Assembly (NCBI GenBank): GCA_019239425.1
Contig: JAFAZX010000068.1
Location: 248,001-312,000 of the forward strand
Direction of reading: 5' to 3'
DNA: 64,000 nucleotides
From: Acidobacteriota bacterium
GTDB taxonomy: Bacteria; Acidobacteriota; Blastocatellia; Pyrinomonadales; Pyrinomonadaceae
The notes under the pieces were generated by a model. It did no database searches. It saw only the letters and a list, made by a program, of their open reading frames with translations, and was not told the DNA's origin. The first letter of the stretch is position 1. The number at the start of each line of letters is the position of its first letter. This document shows, in pieces, positions 1-8,451 of this stretch. The position numbers and the translations under genes are program-made.

Positions 1-906
1 GGGCTCGTCGCGCGCAGCAACTTCCCCGGCGGCGGCGTCTTCGTCAGCCCGCTCGCGGCCAACTTCTTCCGGCCGTCGGCGCCCAACTACTTCTTCATCG
101 CGAGCGCCACGGGCGGCGCCGTCACCAAGTCCGTCTTCGACGCGGCGATTGCCGGCTCGGTGCGCACGCCCGGCCCCATCTCGCCCTTCGGCGACCTGAG
201 CGCGCAGCTCTCCGACGCCAACTCGGCCTACCACGCGCTGAACTTTGAGGTGAAGAAGCGCTTCTCGCACAACTTCCAGTTCCTCGCCACCTACACGCTC
301 TCGCACGCCATCGACGAGTCGAGCGACCTGCAGACGCTGCTCAAGCCGCAGGACAACCGCAACCGGCGGCTGGAGCGCGCCGACTCGCTCTTCGACCAGC
401 GCCAGCGCTTCGTCTTCAGCGGCGTGCTCGCGTCGCCCGGCGGCTGGCGCAGCGAGGGCGGATGGCACGGCTTCCTCTCCGACTTCACGGTCGCGCCGAT
501 CCTCGAACTCTCTTCGGGACGCCCCTTCAACATCGTCACCGGTCAGGATCGCAACGGCGACCAGCAGGGGTCGAACGAGCGCCCGAGCGTCGCCGCGGAC
601 GGCACGCTCGTCCTCCCGGACTTCTTCACCGACGGCAGCCTCGGGCGCAACAGCGGCATCACGCACGGCTACGCCTCGCTCGACCTGCGCGTCACGCGCG
701 CCATCCGCCTCGGCGAGCGCGTCCGCCTCGACCTCATCGCCGAGGGCTTCAACCTCTTCAACCGCTTCAACGAGGCGTCGGCCTCCGGCTTCTTCCTCGA
801 CGTGAACGCCTTCAACCAGCGCGCCAGCAACGGCCGCTACTACAGCCGCTCGACCGCCTCCTTCGACCCCCGCCAGTTCCAGTTCGGCCTCAAGCTGAAC
901 TTCTAA
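1..906 (+). CDS. TonB-dependent receptor (Oar-like), C-terminal fragment
   Basis: The reading frame is open from base 1, so the gene starts upstream of the window and only about 301 residues are present. The visible part is outer-membrane beta-barrel sequence. It contains the strand pattern YHALNFEVKKRFSHNFQF, a 'TYTLSHAIDESSD' segment, and a C-terminus ending in a phenylalanine (FGLKLNF). That ending closely resembles the end of the complete receptor at 2607-6212 (FGLKLLF). Receptors of this type bind and import large ligands, usually glycans, across the outer membrane using TonB energy. A GC-rich hairpin follows the stop codon. The substrate is unknown; it sits next to a LacI regulator and a second receptor, which suggests a sugar ligand. 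Confidence 0.85.
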   Translation, partial: GLVARSNFPGGGVFVSPLAANFFRPSAPNYFFIASATGGAVTKSVFDAAIAGSVRTPGPISPFGDLSAQLSDANSAYHALNFEVKKRFSHNFQFLATYTLSHAIDESSDLQTLLKPQDNRNRRLERADSLFDQRQRFVFSGVLASPGGWRSEGGWHGFLSDFTVAPILELSSGRPFNIVTGQDRNGDQQGSNERPSVAADGTLVLPDFFTDGSLGRNSGITHGYASLDLRVTRAIRLGERVRLDLIAEGFNLFNRFNEASASGFFLDVNAFNQRASNGRYYSRSTASFDPRQFQFGLKLNF

Positions 907-926
907 AACGGGGCTGTTAGACGTAA

Positions 927-972
927 GGCCGCGCGCGCGCCAGAACGGCGCGCGCGCGGCCTCTCCGTTTGA
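927..972 (+). terminator. Intrinsic terminator after the first TonB receptor
   Basis: Two perfectly complementary 15-base arms (927-941 and 947-961), almost pure G/C, enclose a 5-base loop. They are followed by a short pyrimidine tract ending in TTT. It lies 20 bases after the receptor stop and also just beyond the end of the minus-strand peptide gene at 989, so it may serve both. Confidence 0.75.
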
Positions 973-988
973 CGGCGGCCTCGTTGTT

Positions 989-1129
989 TTAACGCTTGAC
1001 GGTCTGATTGTGGTTGAGCTTGACGCCGTCGCCGTTGCCCGTGTCACCGGCCTTGACGCGCAGGCCTTTGACCTTCTGGTTGTGGTTGAGTTTGACGCCG
1101 CCGGCCTTCACGTTCGATCTGACTTTCAT
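989..1129 (-). CDS. 46-residue basic repeat peptide (NHNQ peptide)
   Basis: I do not know a function for this small gene. The start at 1129 is chosen because an AGGAG ribosome-binding site lies 7 bases upstream; the longer frame to 1222 adds unsupported sequence. The peptide has no cysteine, carries 11 Lys/Arg against 2 Asp, and is built from two copies of one unit. VKAG occurs at residues 7-10 and 25-28, and GVKLNHNQ at 11-18 and 35-42. The two copies are nearly identical in DNA as well, so they may be a recent duplication. There is no signal peptide or membrane segment. It is transcribed away from the LacI gene and toward the end of the TonB receptor. It could be a peptide precursor, a nucleic-acid-binding microprotein or a structural peptide; the sequence does not decide. 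Confidence 0.6.
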   Translation of the reverse strand: MKVRSNVKAGGVKLNHNQKVKGLRVKAGDTGNGDGVKLNHNQTVKR

Positions 1130-1330
1130 CGCGGTCTCCTTCAGTCCCGAAGTTTTAAATTCGAGCAGCCCTCCGGCCGCTTCGTCCTGGTAAGGTGTGG
1201 GAAGCGGCCGGCATATTCCCAACGGCGCGAAAAAAAATCACTTCTCACATTGTCCGACCGTGAATAATCGGGCGGCCGAACAAAAAAGTGTTGCCAAGCG
1301 CGGCCGACCCGTGTTATTAACCTTCCCCGG

Positions 1331-1340
1331 TTAACGTTAA
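1331..1340. promoter_or_regulatory. Putative LacI-family operator (autoregulatory)
   Basis: The perfect palindrome TTAACGTTAA, flanked by G and C, lies 33 bases before the LacI-type regulator start. LacI/GalR proteins recognise palindromes with a central CG of this form. A closely related site is found before the TonB receptor at 2546, matching 10 of 12 positions including the flanks. This supports one regulator controlling both. Confidence 0.65.
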
Positions 1341-1372
1341 CAGAAGTTGCACAGCCCTAAGGCGGAGGCCGG

Positions 1373-2434
1373 ATGCGCCGCTCGACTCCAAAGAAGAGGC
1401 ACGCCACGCTCGCAGACATCGCCGCGTCAGCCGGCGTCACGCCGATGACCGTCTCCCGCGTCGTCAACGGGAACGGCTACGTCAGCGCCGAGACGCGCGA
1501 GAAGGTGCTTCACGCCGTCAGCGCCCTCAACTACCGGCGCAACGGCCTCGCGCGCGGGCTCAAGCGGCAGCGCACGGACACCATCGGGCTCGTGCTCGGG
1601 GACATCGCCAACCCGTTCGCGGCGGAGCTCGCGCGCGCCGTGCGCGAGGTGATGTCGGCCGAGGGCTACAACGTCTTCATCTGCGTCAGCGAGCACAGCG
1701 CGCGCGAGGACATCGCCGCCTTCGACTCCTTGGCAGACCACCGCGTGGACGGCGTCATCGTCGCCACGCGCGCCAACAAGTTGGGGAACGACCGGCTCGC
1801 GGAACTGATCGAAGGCGGCATCCCGGTTGTCCTCATCGGGCGCGACTTCCGACACCCGCAGGCCGACCTGATCGCCGCGGACAACCTGCGCGGCGGCTAC
1901 GACGCGACGGCCCACCTGATCTCGCTCGGGCACAAAAACATTGGATTTATCGGGGTTACGCCGACCAGCGGGGTGGGATTGCGCCGCTACCACGGCTACC
2001 TCGAAGCGATGCGCGAGCACGGCCTGAAGGCGGACGAGCGCTCAATCGTCGGCCGCGCGGGCGGCGGCGACCAGTGGCCCGGCTACTCGACCGAGGCGAT
2101 GGGCTACGAGGGGATGAAGAAGCTCCTCTCGCTGCGCAGGCGGCCGACCGCGGTCTTCGCGCGCAACGACTTCACGGCCGTCGGCGCGATGAGCGCGGCC
2201 AAGGAGGCGGGGCTTCGGATTCCGCAGGACTTGGCCATCGTCGGCTACGACGACGTGCCCCTGGCGGCGCACACGTCGCCGCCTTTGACGACCGTGCGCC
2301 AGCCCACGCGCGAGCAGGGGCGCGTCGCGGCCGAGGCGCTCGTGCGCCGCATGGGGTCGGCCGAGACGCCCGCGCGCGAGGAGCGCGTCATGCCTTGCGA
2401 ACTGGTCGTGCGCGCCTCGACCGTCGCCGAATAA
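1373..2434 (+). CDS. LacI/GalR-family transcriptional regulator
   Basis: This is a 353-residue DNA-binding repressor of standard family length. The N-terminal helix-turn-helix (about residues 12-35) contains TLADIAASAGVTPMTVSRVV, followed by the hinge-helix region ending in the typical NGLARGLK. The rest is a periplasmic-binding-protein-like sensor fold, with the family signatures GLVLGDIANPFAAEL and a C-terminal AIVGYDDVPLAAHTSPPLTTV. The start has a GGAGG ribosome-binding site 4 bases upstream. A palindromic operator lies in its own promoter and another before the downstream receptor. It therefore probably represses itself and the receptor until a sugar, likely released from the target glycan, binds. 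The effector is not predictable from sequence. Confidence 0.93.
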   Translation: MRRSTPKKRHATLADIAASAGVTPMTVSRVVNGNGYVSAETREKVLHAVSALNYRRNGLARGLKRQRTDTIGLVLGDIANPFAAELARAVREVMSAEGYNVFICVSEHSAREDIAAFDSLADHRVDGVIVATRANKLGNDRLAELIEGGIPVVLIGRDFRHPQADLIAADNLRGGYDATAHLISLGHKNIGFIGVTPTSGVGLRRYHGYLEAMREHGLKADERSIVGRAGGGDQWPGYSTEAMGYEGMKKLLSLRRRPTAVFARNDFTAVGAMSAAKEAGLRIPQDLAIVGYDDVPLAAHTSPPLTTVRQPTREQGRVAAEALVRRMGSAETPAREERVMPCELVVRASTVAE

Positions 2435-2545
2435 AGAGACACCTCGCAGACCAGGCGCGCGCCCTCGCACGGGGCGTTCGCTCATACCGAGACAGAAGCA
2501 GAGGGCACAGCCGGCGAAGGGACGAAAACCGGGCGGCCCTCTGTG

Positions 2546-2555
2546 ATAACGCTAA
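2546..2555. promoter_or_regulatory. Putative LacI-family operator of the TonB receptor
   Basis: The near-palindrome ATAACGCTAA, flanked by G and C, lies 52 bases before the receptor start codon. It matches the site at 1331 in 8 of 10 core positions, keeping the TAACG-TAA framework. Its position fits promoter blocking by the adjacent LacI-family protein. Confidence 0.6.
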
Positions 2556-2606
2556 CATACCGTGACCCGACTTTCTTGCGGCACGAAGCAGAAGGAGGCT
2601 CCCGTG

Positions 2607-5600
2607 ATGAGACAAGGATTCGCCCGACACACGCGCCCGCGGCAGGGCGCGGCCTTCAGCAGACAGACTCAGGGAGCGGGGAGGTTGACCCGCCGGCTCG
2701 CCTCCCTCGTCGCGGCCACGCTGCTCCTGGGTCTCGTCCCGCGCACGACGCCCGCGCAGCAGATCAACGCCAGCATCACGGGCACCGTGACCACCGTGCG
2801 CGAGGAGGTCATCCCGAACGCCTCGGTCGTCGTCGAGAGCAAGGAGCTGGCCGTGCGCCGCACCGCGAACACGGACGGCGAGGGCTTCTTCGTCGTGCCC
2901 AACCTCCCCGTCGGCGTCTACCGCGTGACGGTCGAGGCCGAAGGTTTTACCGCCGTCGTGCAGGAGAGCGTCAAGCTCGACGTGGGCAACACCTTCTCGA
3001 TGACCGTGCGGATGAACGTCGCGGGCGTGAGCGAGACCGTCCAGGTGAGCGAGAACACTTACCAGACGGTCAACACCGAGACGGCCAACGTCGAGACTCT
3101 CATCTCGGGGACGCAGGTGACGGAGCTCGCGCTGAACGGCCGCAACTGGGCGCAGCTCATCAACCTCGCGCCCGGCACCTCCTCCCTGACGAGCGACACG
3201 CAGCAGGGGACGAACGTGCGCATCGACGACACGGCCATCAACGGCCTGCGCCGGCGCACCGCCCCGACGCTCGACGGCGCGAGCAACGTCGACCACGGCT
3301 CGGTCGGCACGCAGGTCAACAACATCAGCGTGGACGCGATTCAGGAGTTCAAGCTGGTGTCGAGTCCTTACAGCGCGGAGTACGGCGCGCAGGCAGGCCC
3401 GGCCGTCAACGTCGTGACGAAGCGCGGGACGACCGAGTACCACGGCACGGCCTTCGAGTTCTTCCGGCACGACGCTTTGAACGCGTACTCCTGGGAGAGC
3501 AAGCAGCGCACGGTGCCGGAGAAGGCCCTGCTGCGCTTCAACAACTTCGGCGGCTTCGTCGGCGGCCCGGCTTACAAGCAGAAGCTCTTCTTCTTCGGCG
3601 GCATGGAGTTCAAGCGGCCGCGGACGGGAAGGTCTCTGAACGAGCTCGTGCCGACCGAGGCGATGCGCCGCGGCGACTTCAGCGCGTTCCTGCCGGCGGG
3701 CGTGGCGGCCAACAACACGTCCTGCACGCCGTCGGGCATAACGCAGACGGCGACGCGCTTCATCCTCTGCGACAAGTCCGCCTCGACGACGGGCGTGGCC
3801 TTCCCCGGCAACGTCATCCCCGCTTCGAAGCTGTCGCCGAACGGCCTCGCCATTTTGAAACTCTTCCCTTCGCCGAACGCGGGGGCCGACCGGTACATCG
3901 CCGCGCCGGTCACGGTGCGCAACGTGCGGCAGGACGTTCTGCGCGTCGACTATCAGGCGACGCAGAACTCCAGCCTCTTCGTCCGCTGGCTGCACGACCG
4001 TTTCGACTCGGACAACCCGCTCGGCTCGACCTTCGACAACCAGAACCTGCCCATCGCGCCCGACAACCACGTCCGCAACGGCAAGACCTTTCTCGTCTCG
4101 CAGACGCAGGTGCTCTCGCCGACGCTCGTCAACGAGGCCTCGGTCGCCTGGCAGCGCAACGACCAGGAGGTGAGCTACCAGGACGAGGCGCAGATCGCGC
4201 GCTCGACCTACGGCATCAACTTCACAGAGCTGTTCCCCGAGAACCGCCTGAACAAGATTCCGCAGGTCGCCATTCAAGGCTACTCGACCATCAGCGGCAA
4301 CGGCCTGCCGTACACCATCGACGCGCGCAACTGGGAGCTGCGCGACAACCTGACGAAGGTGTGGGGCGCGCACACCTGGAAGTTCGGCGCGCAGTACATC
4401 AACTCGTTCAAGTCGGAGAACACGCGCGTGCGCGACGGCGGCGACATCACGTTCAGCACGGGCTCGACCGCGGGCACTTCGTTCAGGCCGCAGGACGCGG
4501 GGCACGCGGTCGCGAACCTCCTGCTCGGCGCCTTCACCCGCTACACGGAGACCTCGAACACGACGAACGCGCCGACGCACTACAACCAGTTCGAAACTTA
4601 CGCCAACGACCAGTGGCGCGTGCACAGGCGTCTGACCCTGACGCTGGGTTTGCGCGCGCAGTACATCCCCTGGGCGGTGGCGGACGACGGCAACATCGTC
4701 GGCTTCGACCCGACGCGCTTCGACCCCTTGAAGGCGCCGCTCGCGTCGAACATCTCGGGCGGCGTCATCAACCTGACGGCCGACCCGACGGGGCTGGGGA
4801 CGCGCGCGCAAGGCTTCTTCGACCCGTACAACGGCCTCGTCCTTCCGAGTAACGCGAAGGTCACAGACCCGAACCTGAAGCGCTTAATCTCGAACCGACC
4901 CGCGGGCCTCGCCTCGAGCGGCCCGGTGAAGGTGGCGCCGCGCCTCGGCTTCGCGTGGGACCCGTGGGGTGACGGCAAGACTTCGATCCGCGGGGGCGCA
5001 GGCGTTTACTACGACCGCACGCTCCTGAACCCCCTGCGCGACTCGGGCGCGAACGCGCCGTTCGCGAGCGTGGCGACCGTGACGAACGCGCGGCAGTTCA
5101 CGACGCCCGCGAACCTCTCGGGGCTCTCGGGCTTCGTCAACCCGCTCGACACCATCGGCGCGGGCGGGACGGGGAGGCCGCTCGTGCAGACGCTGGCCGT
5201 GTTTGATTTCGACATGCAGCCCGGCGCCGTCTACGCCTACAGCCTCGGCGTGCAGCGACAGCTCTGGTGGGACACGGTGCTCGACGTGTCGTACGTCGGG
5301 AATCAGGGAAGGCACCTGACGCACCGCCGCGACCTCAACTACATCCTGCCCGCGGTCGCGCTTGAGACTGCGGCGTCGAGCGTCTCTTCGACCAACCCGT
5401 TCGGCTACACGAACCGCACGGCCGACACCGTGCGCCAGTACCTCGGCTACAGCGCCATCCGCTCGCAGGAGAACACGGGCCGCTCGAACTACAACTCGCT
5501 CCAGACGTACGTGCAGAAGCGCGTCTCGCGCGGCTTCACGGCGAGCGCGGCCTACACCTTCAGCAAGGCCCTCAACGACTTCGACACCGAAACGTCCGAC

Positions 5601-6212
5601 CTGCGCGTGCCCTTCGACGCCCACGTAGACCGCGGCCACGCGAACTTCGACCGGCCGCACGTCTTCGCCGCGAGCTTCGTCTACGAGCTGCCGTGGTACA
5701 GGAAGCAGAGCGGCCCCGTCGGGCACGTCCTCGGCGGCTGGCAGTTGTCGAGCATCGTCAACTTGCAGAGCGGCGCCTTCGTCAGCATCTCGGGCGGGAG
5801 CCGCGCTACCGCCTCGCCGAGCAACGGCTACGGGTCGAACCTCGACCTCGTCGGCGACTGGCGCGCGGTGCCGGGCGGGCAGACGCCGACGCCCCTCTTC
5901 GACGCGGGCGGCAATTACGTCAGCGGCGGCTACATCAACCGCGCCGCCTTCGCCCCGCGCCAGGGGCTCGTCGGCAACGCCCCGCGCAACCTGATTCAGA
6001 TGCCTTCGACCAAGACGGTCAACTTCTCCCTGATGAAGCGCGTGAACGTGACCGAGGGCGTGCGGCTTCAGTTCCGCGGCGAGGTCTTCAATCTTTTCAA
6101 CCACACGAACTTCAGGACGCTCGTCACGAACTTCTCCGCCTCGAACTTCGGCGCGCTCACCGAAACGGACGACCCGCGCGTCATCCAGTTCGGCCTGAAG
6201 CTGCTCTTCTAA
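2607..6212 (+). CDS. TonB-dependent receptor (Oar-like) with carboxypeptidase-regulatory domain
   Basis: The protein has 1201 residues. The ATG at 2607 is chosen over an upstream GTG because GGAGG lies 8 bases before it. Residues about 1-50 form a long signal peptide (arginine-rich, then LASLVAATLLLGLV, cleavage near PAQQ). Residues about 53-140 form a carboxypeptidase-regulatory-like beta-sandwich (ITGTVTTV, GVYRVTVEAEGF). A plug domain follows (ELALNGRNW, later GPAVNVVTKRGTTEYHGTAFEF), and then a large barrel ending in phenylalanine. This is the Oar/SusC-like architecture common in acidobacteria, used for uptake of large substrates. The LacI-type operator upstream and the sugar-acid transporter, reductase and lyase downstream suggest that it imports products of an acidic polysaccharide. 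No SusD-like partner is present. Confidence 0.92.
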   Translation: MRQGFARHTRPRQGAAFSRQTQGAGRLTRRLASLVAATLLLGLVPRTTPAQQINASITGTVTTVREEVIPNASVVVESKELAVRRTANTDGEGFFVVPNLPVGVYRVTVEAEGFTAVVQESVKLDVGNTFSMTVRMNVAGVSETVQVSENTYQTVNTETANVETLISGTQVTELALNGRNWAQLINLAPGTSSLTSDTQQGTNVRIDDTAINGLRRRTAPTLDGASNVDHGSVGTQVNNISVDAIQEFKLVSSPYSAEYGAQAGPAVNVVTKRGTTEYHGTAFEFFRHDALNAYSWESKQRTVPEKALLRFNNFGGFVGGPAYKQKLFFFGGMEFKRPRTGRSLNELVPTEAMRRGDFSAFLPAGVAANNTSCTPSGITQTATRFILCDKSASTTGVAFPGNVIPASKLSPNGLAILKLFPSPNAGADRYIAAPVTVRNVRQDVLRVDYQATQNSSLFVRWLHDRFDSDNPLGSTFDNQNLPIAPDNHVRNGKTFLVSQTQVLSPTLVNEASVAWQRNDQEVSYQDEAQIARSTYGINFTELFPENRLNKIPQVAIQGYSTISGNGLPYTIDARNWELRDNLTKVWGAHTWKFGAQYINSFKSENTRVRDGGDITFSTGSTAGTSFRPQDAGHAVANLLLGAFTRYTETSNTTNAPTHYNQFETYANDQWRVHRRLTLTLGLRAQYIPWAVADDGNIVGFDPTRFDPLKAPLASNISGGVINLTADPTGLGTRAQGFFDPYNGLVLPSNAKVTDPNLKRLISNRPAGLASSGPVKVAPRLGFAWDPWGDGKTSIRGGAGVYYDRTLLNPLRDSGANAPFASVATVTNARQFTTPANLSGLSGFVNPLDTIGAGGTGRPLVQTLAVFDFDMQPGAVYAYSLGVQRQLWWDTVLDVSYVGNQGRHLTHRRDLNYILPAVALETAASSVSSTNPFGYTNRTADTVRQYLGYSAIRSQENTGRSNYNSLQTYVQKRVSRGFTASAAYTFSKALNDFDTETSDLRVPFDAHVDRGHANFDRPHVFAASFVYELPWYRKQSGPVGHVLGGWQLSSIVNLQSGAFVSISGGSRATASPSNGYGSNLDLVGDWRAVPGGQTPTPLFDAGGNYVSGGYINRAAFAPRQGLVGNAPRNLIQMPSTKTVNFSLMKRVNVTEGVRLQFRGEVFNLFNHTNFRTLVTNFSASNFGALTETDDPRVIQFGLKLLF

Positions 6213-6248
6213 AGCTTTCGATTGGAAGGGAATGTTTCATGAGATTTC

Positions 6249-6319
6249 ACCACAGAGGCACAGAGGCACAGCTTCAGGTCTTTAGCTCTCAAGAAGCTGT
6301 GCCTCTGTGCCTCTGTGGT
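6249..6319. repeat. Inverted repeat with 8-base tandem units (ACAGAGGC type)
   Basis: Two perfectly complementary 27-base arms (6249-6275 and 6293-6319) enclose a 17-base loop. The arms consist of tandem CACAGAGG-type octamers. The element lies between the TonB receptor stop and the MFS transporter start. It belongs to the same family as 35158, 44849 and 60457. Confidence 0.85.
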
Positions 6320-6354
6320 AAATCTTTCCCTCGTTATACCTCTGGGAGAGAGTA

Positions 6355-7668
6355 ATGGTCGAAACGCGAGTCGGGGCCGGGGCGAGGGAGGCGGGCGCGT
6401 TCAAGGTGCGGGGCCTGCGCTGGTGGATCGTGTCGCTCATCTTCCTCGCGACGCTCATCAACTACGTAGACCGCCTGACCATCTCGGTGCTCGCGCCCGT
6501 CATCACGAAGGCGTTGGGGCTTTCGAACACGGAGTTCGGCGGGGTCGTCGTGTGGTTCCTGCTCGCGTACACGATCAGTCAGGGCGTGTCGGGCAAGCTC
6601 TACGACCGCGTGGGCACGCGGCTCGGGTTCACCTTCTCGATTGTGCTCTGGTCGGCGGCGGCGGCCGGGCACGCGTTCGTGCGCGGGCTGACCTCTTTGA
6701 GCGCGCTGCGCTTCGTGCTCGGCTTCGGCGAGGCGGGCAACTGGCCGGGCGCGGCCAAGGCCGTCGCGGAGTGGTTCCCCGTCAGGCAGCGCGCGTTGGG
6801 GATGGCAATCTTCAACTCGGGCGCGGCCATCGGCTCCGTCGTCGCGCCGCCGCTCATCGTCTGGCTGCAGGTGAACTACGACTGGCAGACGACCTTCCTC
6901 GTCACCGGCGCGCTCGGGTTTCTGTGGCTCGCGCTCTGGCTCGTCTTCTACCGGACGCCGGACAGGCACCGCTGGCTGACGGACGAGGAGCGCGAGCTGA
7001 TACGCGAAGCGCCGGAGGTCGGAAGTGGGGCTGAAGAGGCGGACTCGAAAGCCGCGCCGCGCTGGCGCGACCTGCTGAGGCACAGGCAGGTGTGGGCCAT
7101 CGTGCTCGCGCGCTTCTTCACAGACCCCGTGTGGTGGCTCTACATCACCTGGCTGCCGCTCTATCTTTATAACGCTCGCGGTTTCAGCCTGAAGGAGATC
7201 GGGCTCTTCGCGTGGGTGCCTTACGTGGCGGCGGACGCGGGGAGTCTGCTCGGCGGCTGGGCTTCGGGCTATCTCATCTCGCGCGGGTGGAGCGTCGACC
7301 GCGCGCGCAAAACGGTCATCGCCGTGGCGGGGCTGCTGATGCCCGCGGGCATCTTCGCGGCCTTCGCCGAAAACCCCTTCGTCGCGCTCGCGCTCATCGC
7401 GCTCGTGCTCTTCGGCTTTCAGGTCTGGATTAACAACGTGCAGACTTTGCCCTCGGATTTCTTCCCCAGGCGCGCCGTCGGCTCGGTCGCGGGACTCGGT
7501 GGGACGGGCGCGGGCGTCGGCGCGATGCTCTTCACGCTCGGCACGGGCTGGGTCGTCGATCACTTCTCTTACGTCCCCGTCCTCGTCGCGGCGGGGGTGC
7601 TGGCGCCGCTCGGCACGCTCGTCCTCTTCGCGCTGGCCGGCAGGGTGAGGCGAGTCCATCTGTCTTAA
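6355..7668 (+). CDS. MFS transporter, anion:cation symporter type (hexuronate/sugar-acid)
   Basis: This 437-residue inner-membrane protein has about 12 hydrophobic segments. The first begins at LRWWIVSLIFLATLINYVDR, the asparagine-tyrosine-aspartate-arginine pattern seen in the ExuT/GudP/DgoT branch. The loop after helix 2 contains GKLYDRVGTRLGF, the MFS G-x-x-x-D-R-x-G motif. That branch takes up hexuronates, glucarate or galactonate with protons. It is followed 15 bases later by an SDR reductase and then by a lyase, so it probably carries the uronate-type monomers released by that lyase. The exact sugar acid is inferred. Confidence 0.85.
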   Translation: MVETRVGAGAREAGAFKVRGLRWWIVSLIFLATLINYVDRLTISVLAPVITKALGLSNTEFGGVVVWFLLAYTISQGVSGKLYDRVGTRLGFTFSIVLWSAAAAGHAFVRGLTSLSALRFVLGFGEAGNWPGAAKAVAEWFPVRQRALGMAIFNSGAAIGSVVAPPLIVWLQVNYDWQTTFLVTGALGFLWLALWLVFYRTPDRHRWLTDEERELIREAPEVGSGAEEADSKAAPRWRDLLRHRQVWAIVLARFFTDPVWWLYITWLPLYLYNARGFSLKEIGLFAWVPYVAADAGSLLGGWASGYLISRGWSVDRARKTVIAVAGLLMPAGIFAAFAENPFVALALIALVLFGFQVWINNVQTLPSDFFPRRAVGSVAGLGGTGAGVGAMLFTLGTGWVVDHFSYVPVLVAAGVLAPLGTLVLFALAGRVRRVHLS

Positions 7669-7683
7669 CTTCAAGGAGCACTC

Positions 7684-8451
7684 ATGCGAACCAACTTCGA
7701 TCTCGATGGCAAGGTCGCGCTCGTGACGGGCGCCTCTTCCGGCATCGGCCGCGCGACCGCCGTCGCGCTCGCCCGCTGCGGCGCTCACGTGGCCGTCAAC
7801 TTCAACCGCAACGAGTCGGGCGCCGAGGCCGCGCGCGCCGAGGTCGTGAACGCGGGCCGCCGCGCCCTGGTCGTGCAGGCCGACGTGACGCGCGCCGCGG
7901 ACGTGCGCGCGCTCGTCGGTCGAGTTAATGAAGAGCTGGGGCCGGTGGACATCCTCGTCAACAACGCCGGCTCGCTCGTCGAGCGCCTGAAGATTCTTGA
8001 GCTGACCGAGGAGCGCTGGGACGAGGTGATCGATCTGAATTTGAAGAGCGCGTTCCTCTGCTCGCAGGCCGTCGCCGCGCCGATGATGGAGCGGAAGACG
8101 GGGACAATCGTCAACGTCTCCTCCATCGCGGGCCGCAACGGCGGCGCGCTCGGGTCGATACATTATTCGACCGCGAAGGGCGGACTGATCACGTTGACGA
8201 AGGGCTTCGCGAAGGAGCTTGCGCCCTACGGCGTGCGCGTCAACGCCGTCTCGCCGGGCGTTATCGACACGCCCTACCACGAGCGCTTCTCGACGCCCGA
8301 GGCGATGAAGGCTTACGTCGCGGGCATACCTCTCGGGCGCGTCGGCACGGCCGAGGAGGTCGCTTCGGTTATAGCCTTCCTCGCCTCCGACGCCGCCTCT
8401 TACCTGTGCGGCGAGACCATCGAGCTTAACGGCGGGATGCTGATGCTGTGA
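7684..8451 (+). CDS. SDR-family oxidoreductase, possibly uronate/ketouronate reductase
   Basis: This 255-residue classical short-chain dehydrogenase has the cofactor-binding motif TGASSGIG (residues 15-22), NNAG near residue 98, catalytic serine in NVSSIAG and the Y161-STA-K165 pair. The C-terminal SYLCGETIELNGGM is typical of the FabG-like group. AAGGAG lies 6 bases before the ATG. The gene sits 15 bases after the transporter and overlaps the lyase by 4 bases, so the three are probably one transcript. In alginate and pectin pathways a FabG-like SDR reduces the unsaturated-uronate-derived keto sugar (DEH or DKI type). That role is inferred from context; a generic 3-oxoacyl-ACP reductase cannot be excluded from the sequence alone. 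Confidence 0.85.
   Translation: MRTNFDLDGKVALVTGASSGIGRATAVALARCGAHVAVNFNRNESGAEAARAEVVNAGRRALVVQADVTRAADVRALVGRVNEELGPVDILVNNAGSLVERLKILELTEERWDEVIDLNLKSAFLCSQAVAAPMMERKTGTIVNVSSIAGRNGGALGSIHYSTAKGGLITLTKGFAKELAPYGVRVNAVSPGVIDTPYHERFSTPEAMKAYVAGIPLGRVGTAEEVASVIAFLASDAASYLCGETIELNGGMLML

Noticed and set aside
2388..4811. 807-codon open frame on the minus strand opposite the TonB receptor
   Set aside because: It is an antisense shadow of a well-supported receptor gene. Its translation is Arg/Val/Ala-rich low complexity with no domain and no ribosome-binding site.
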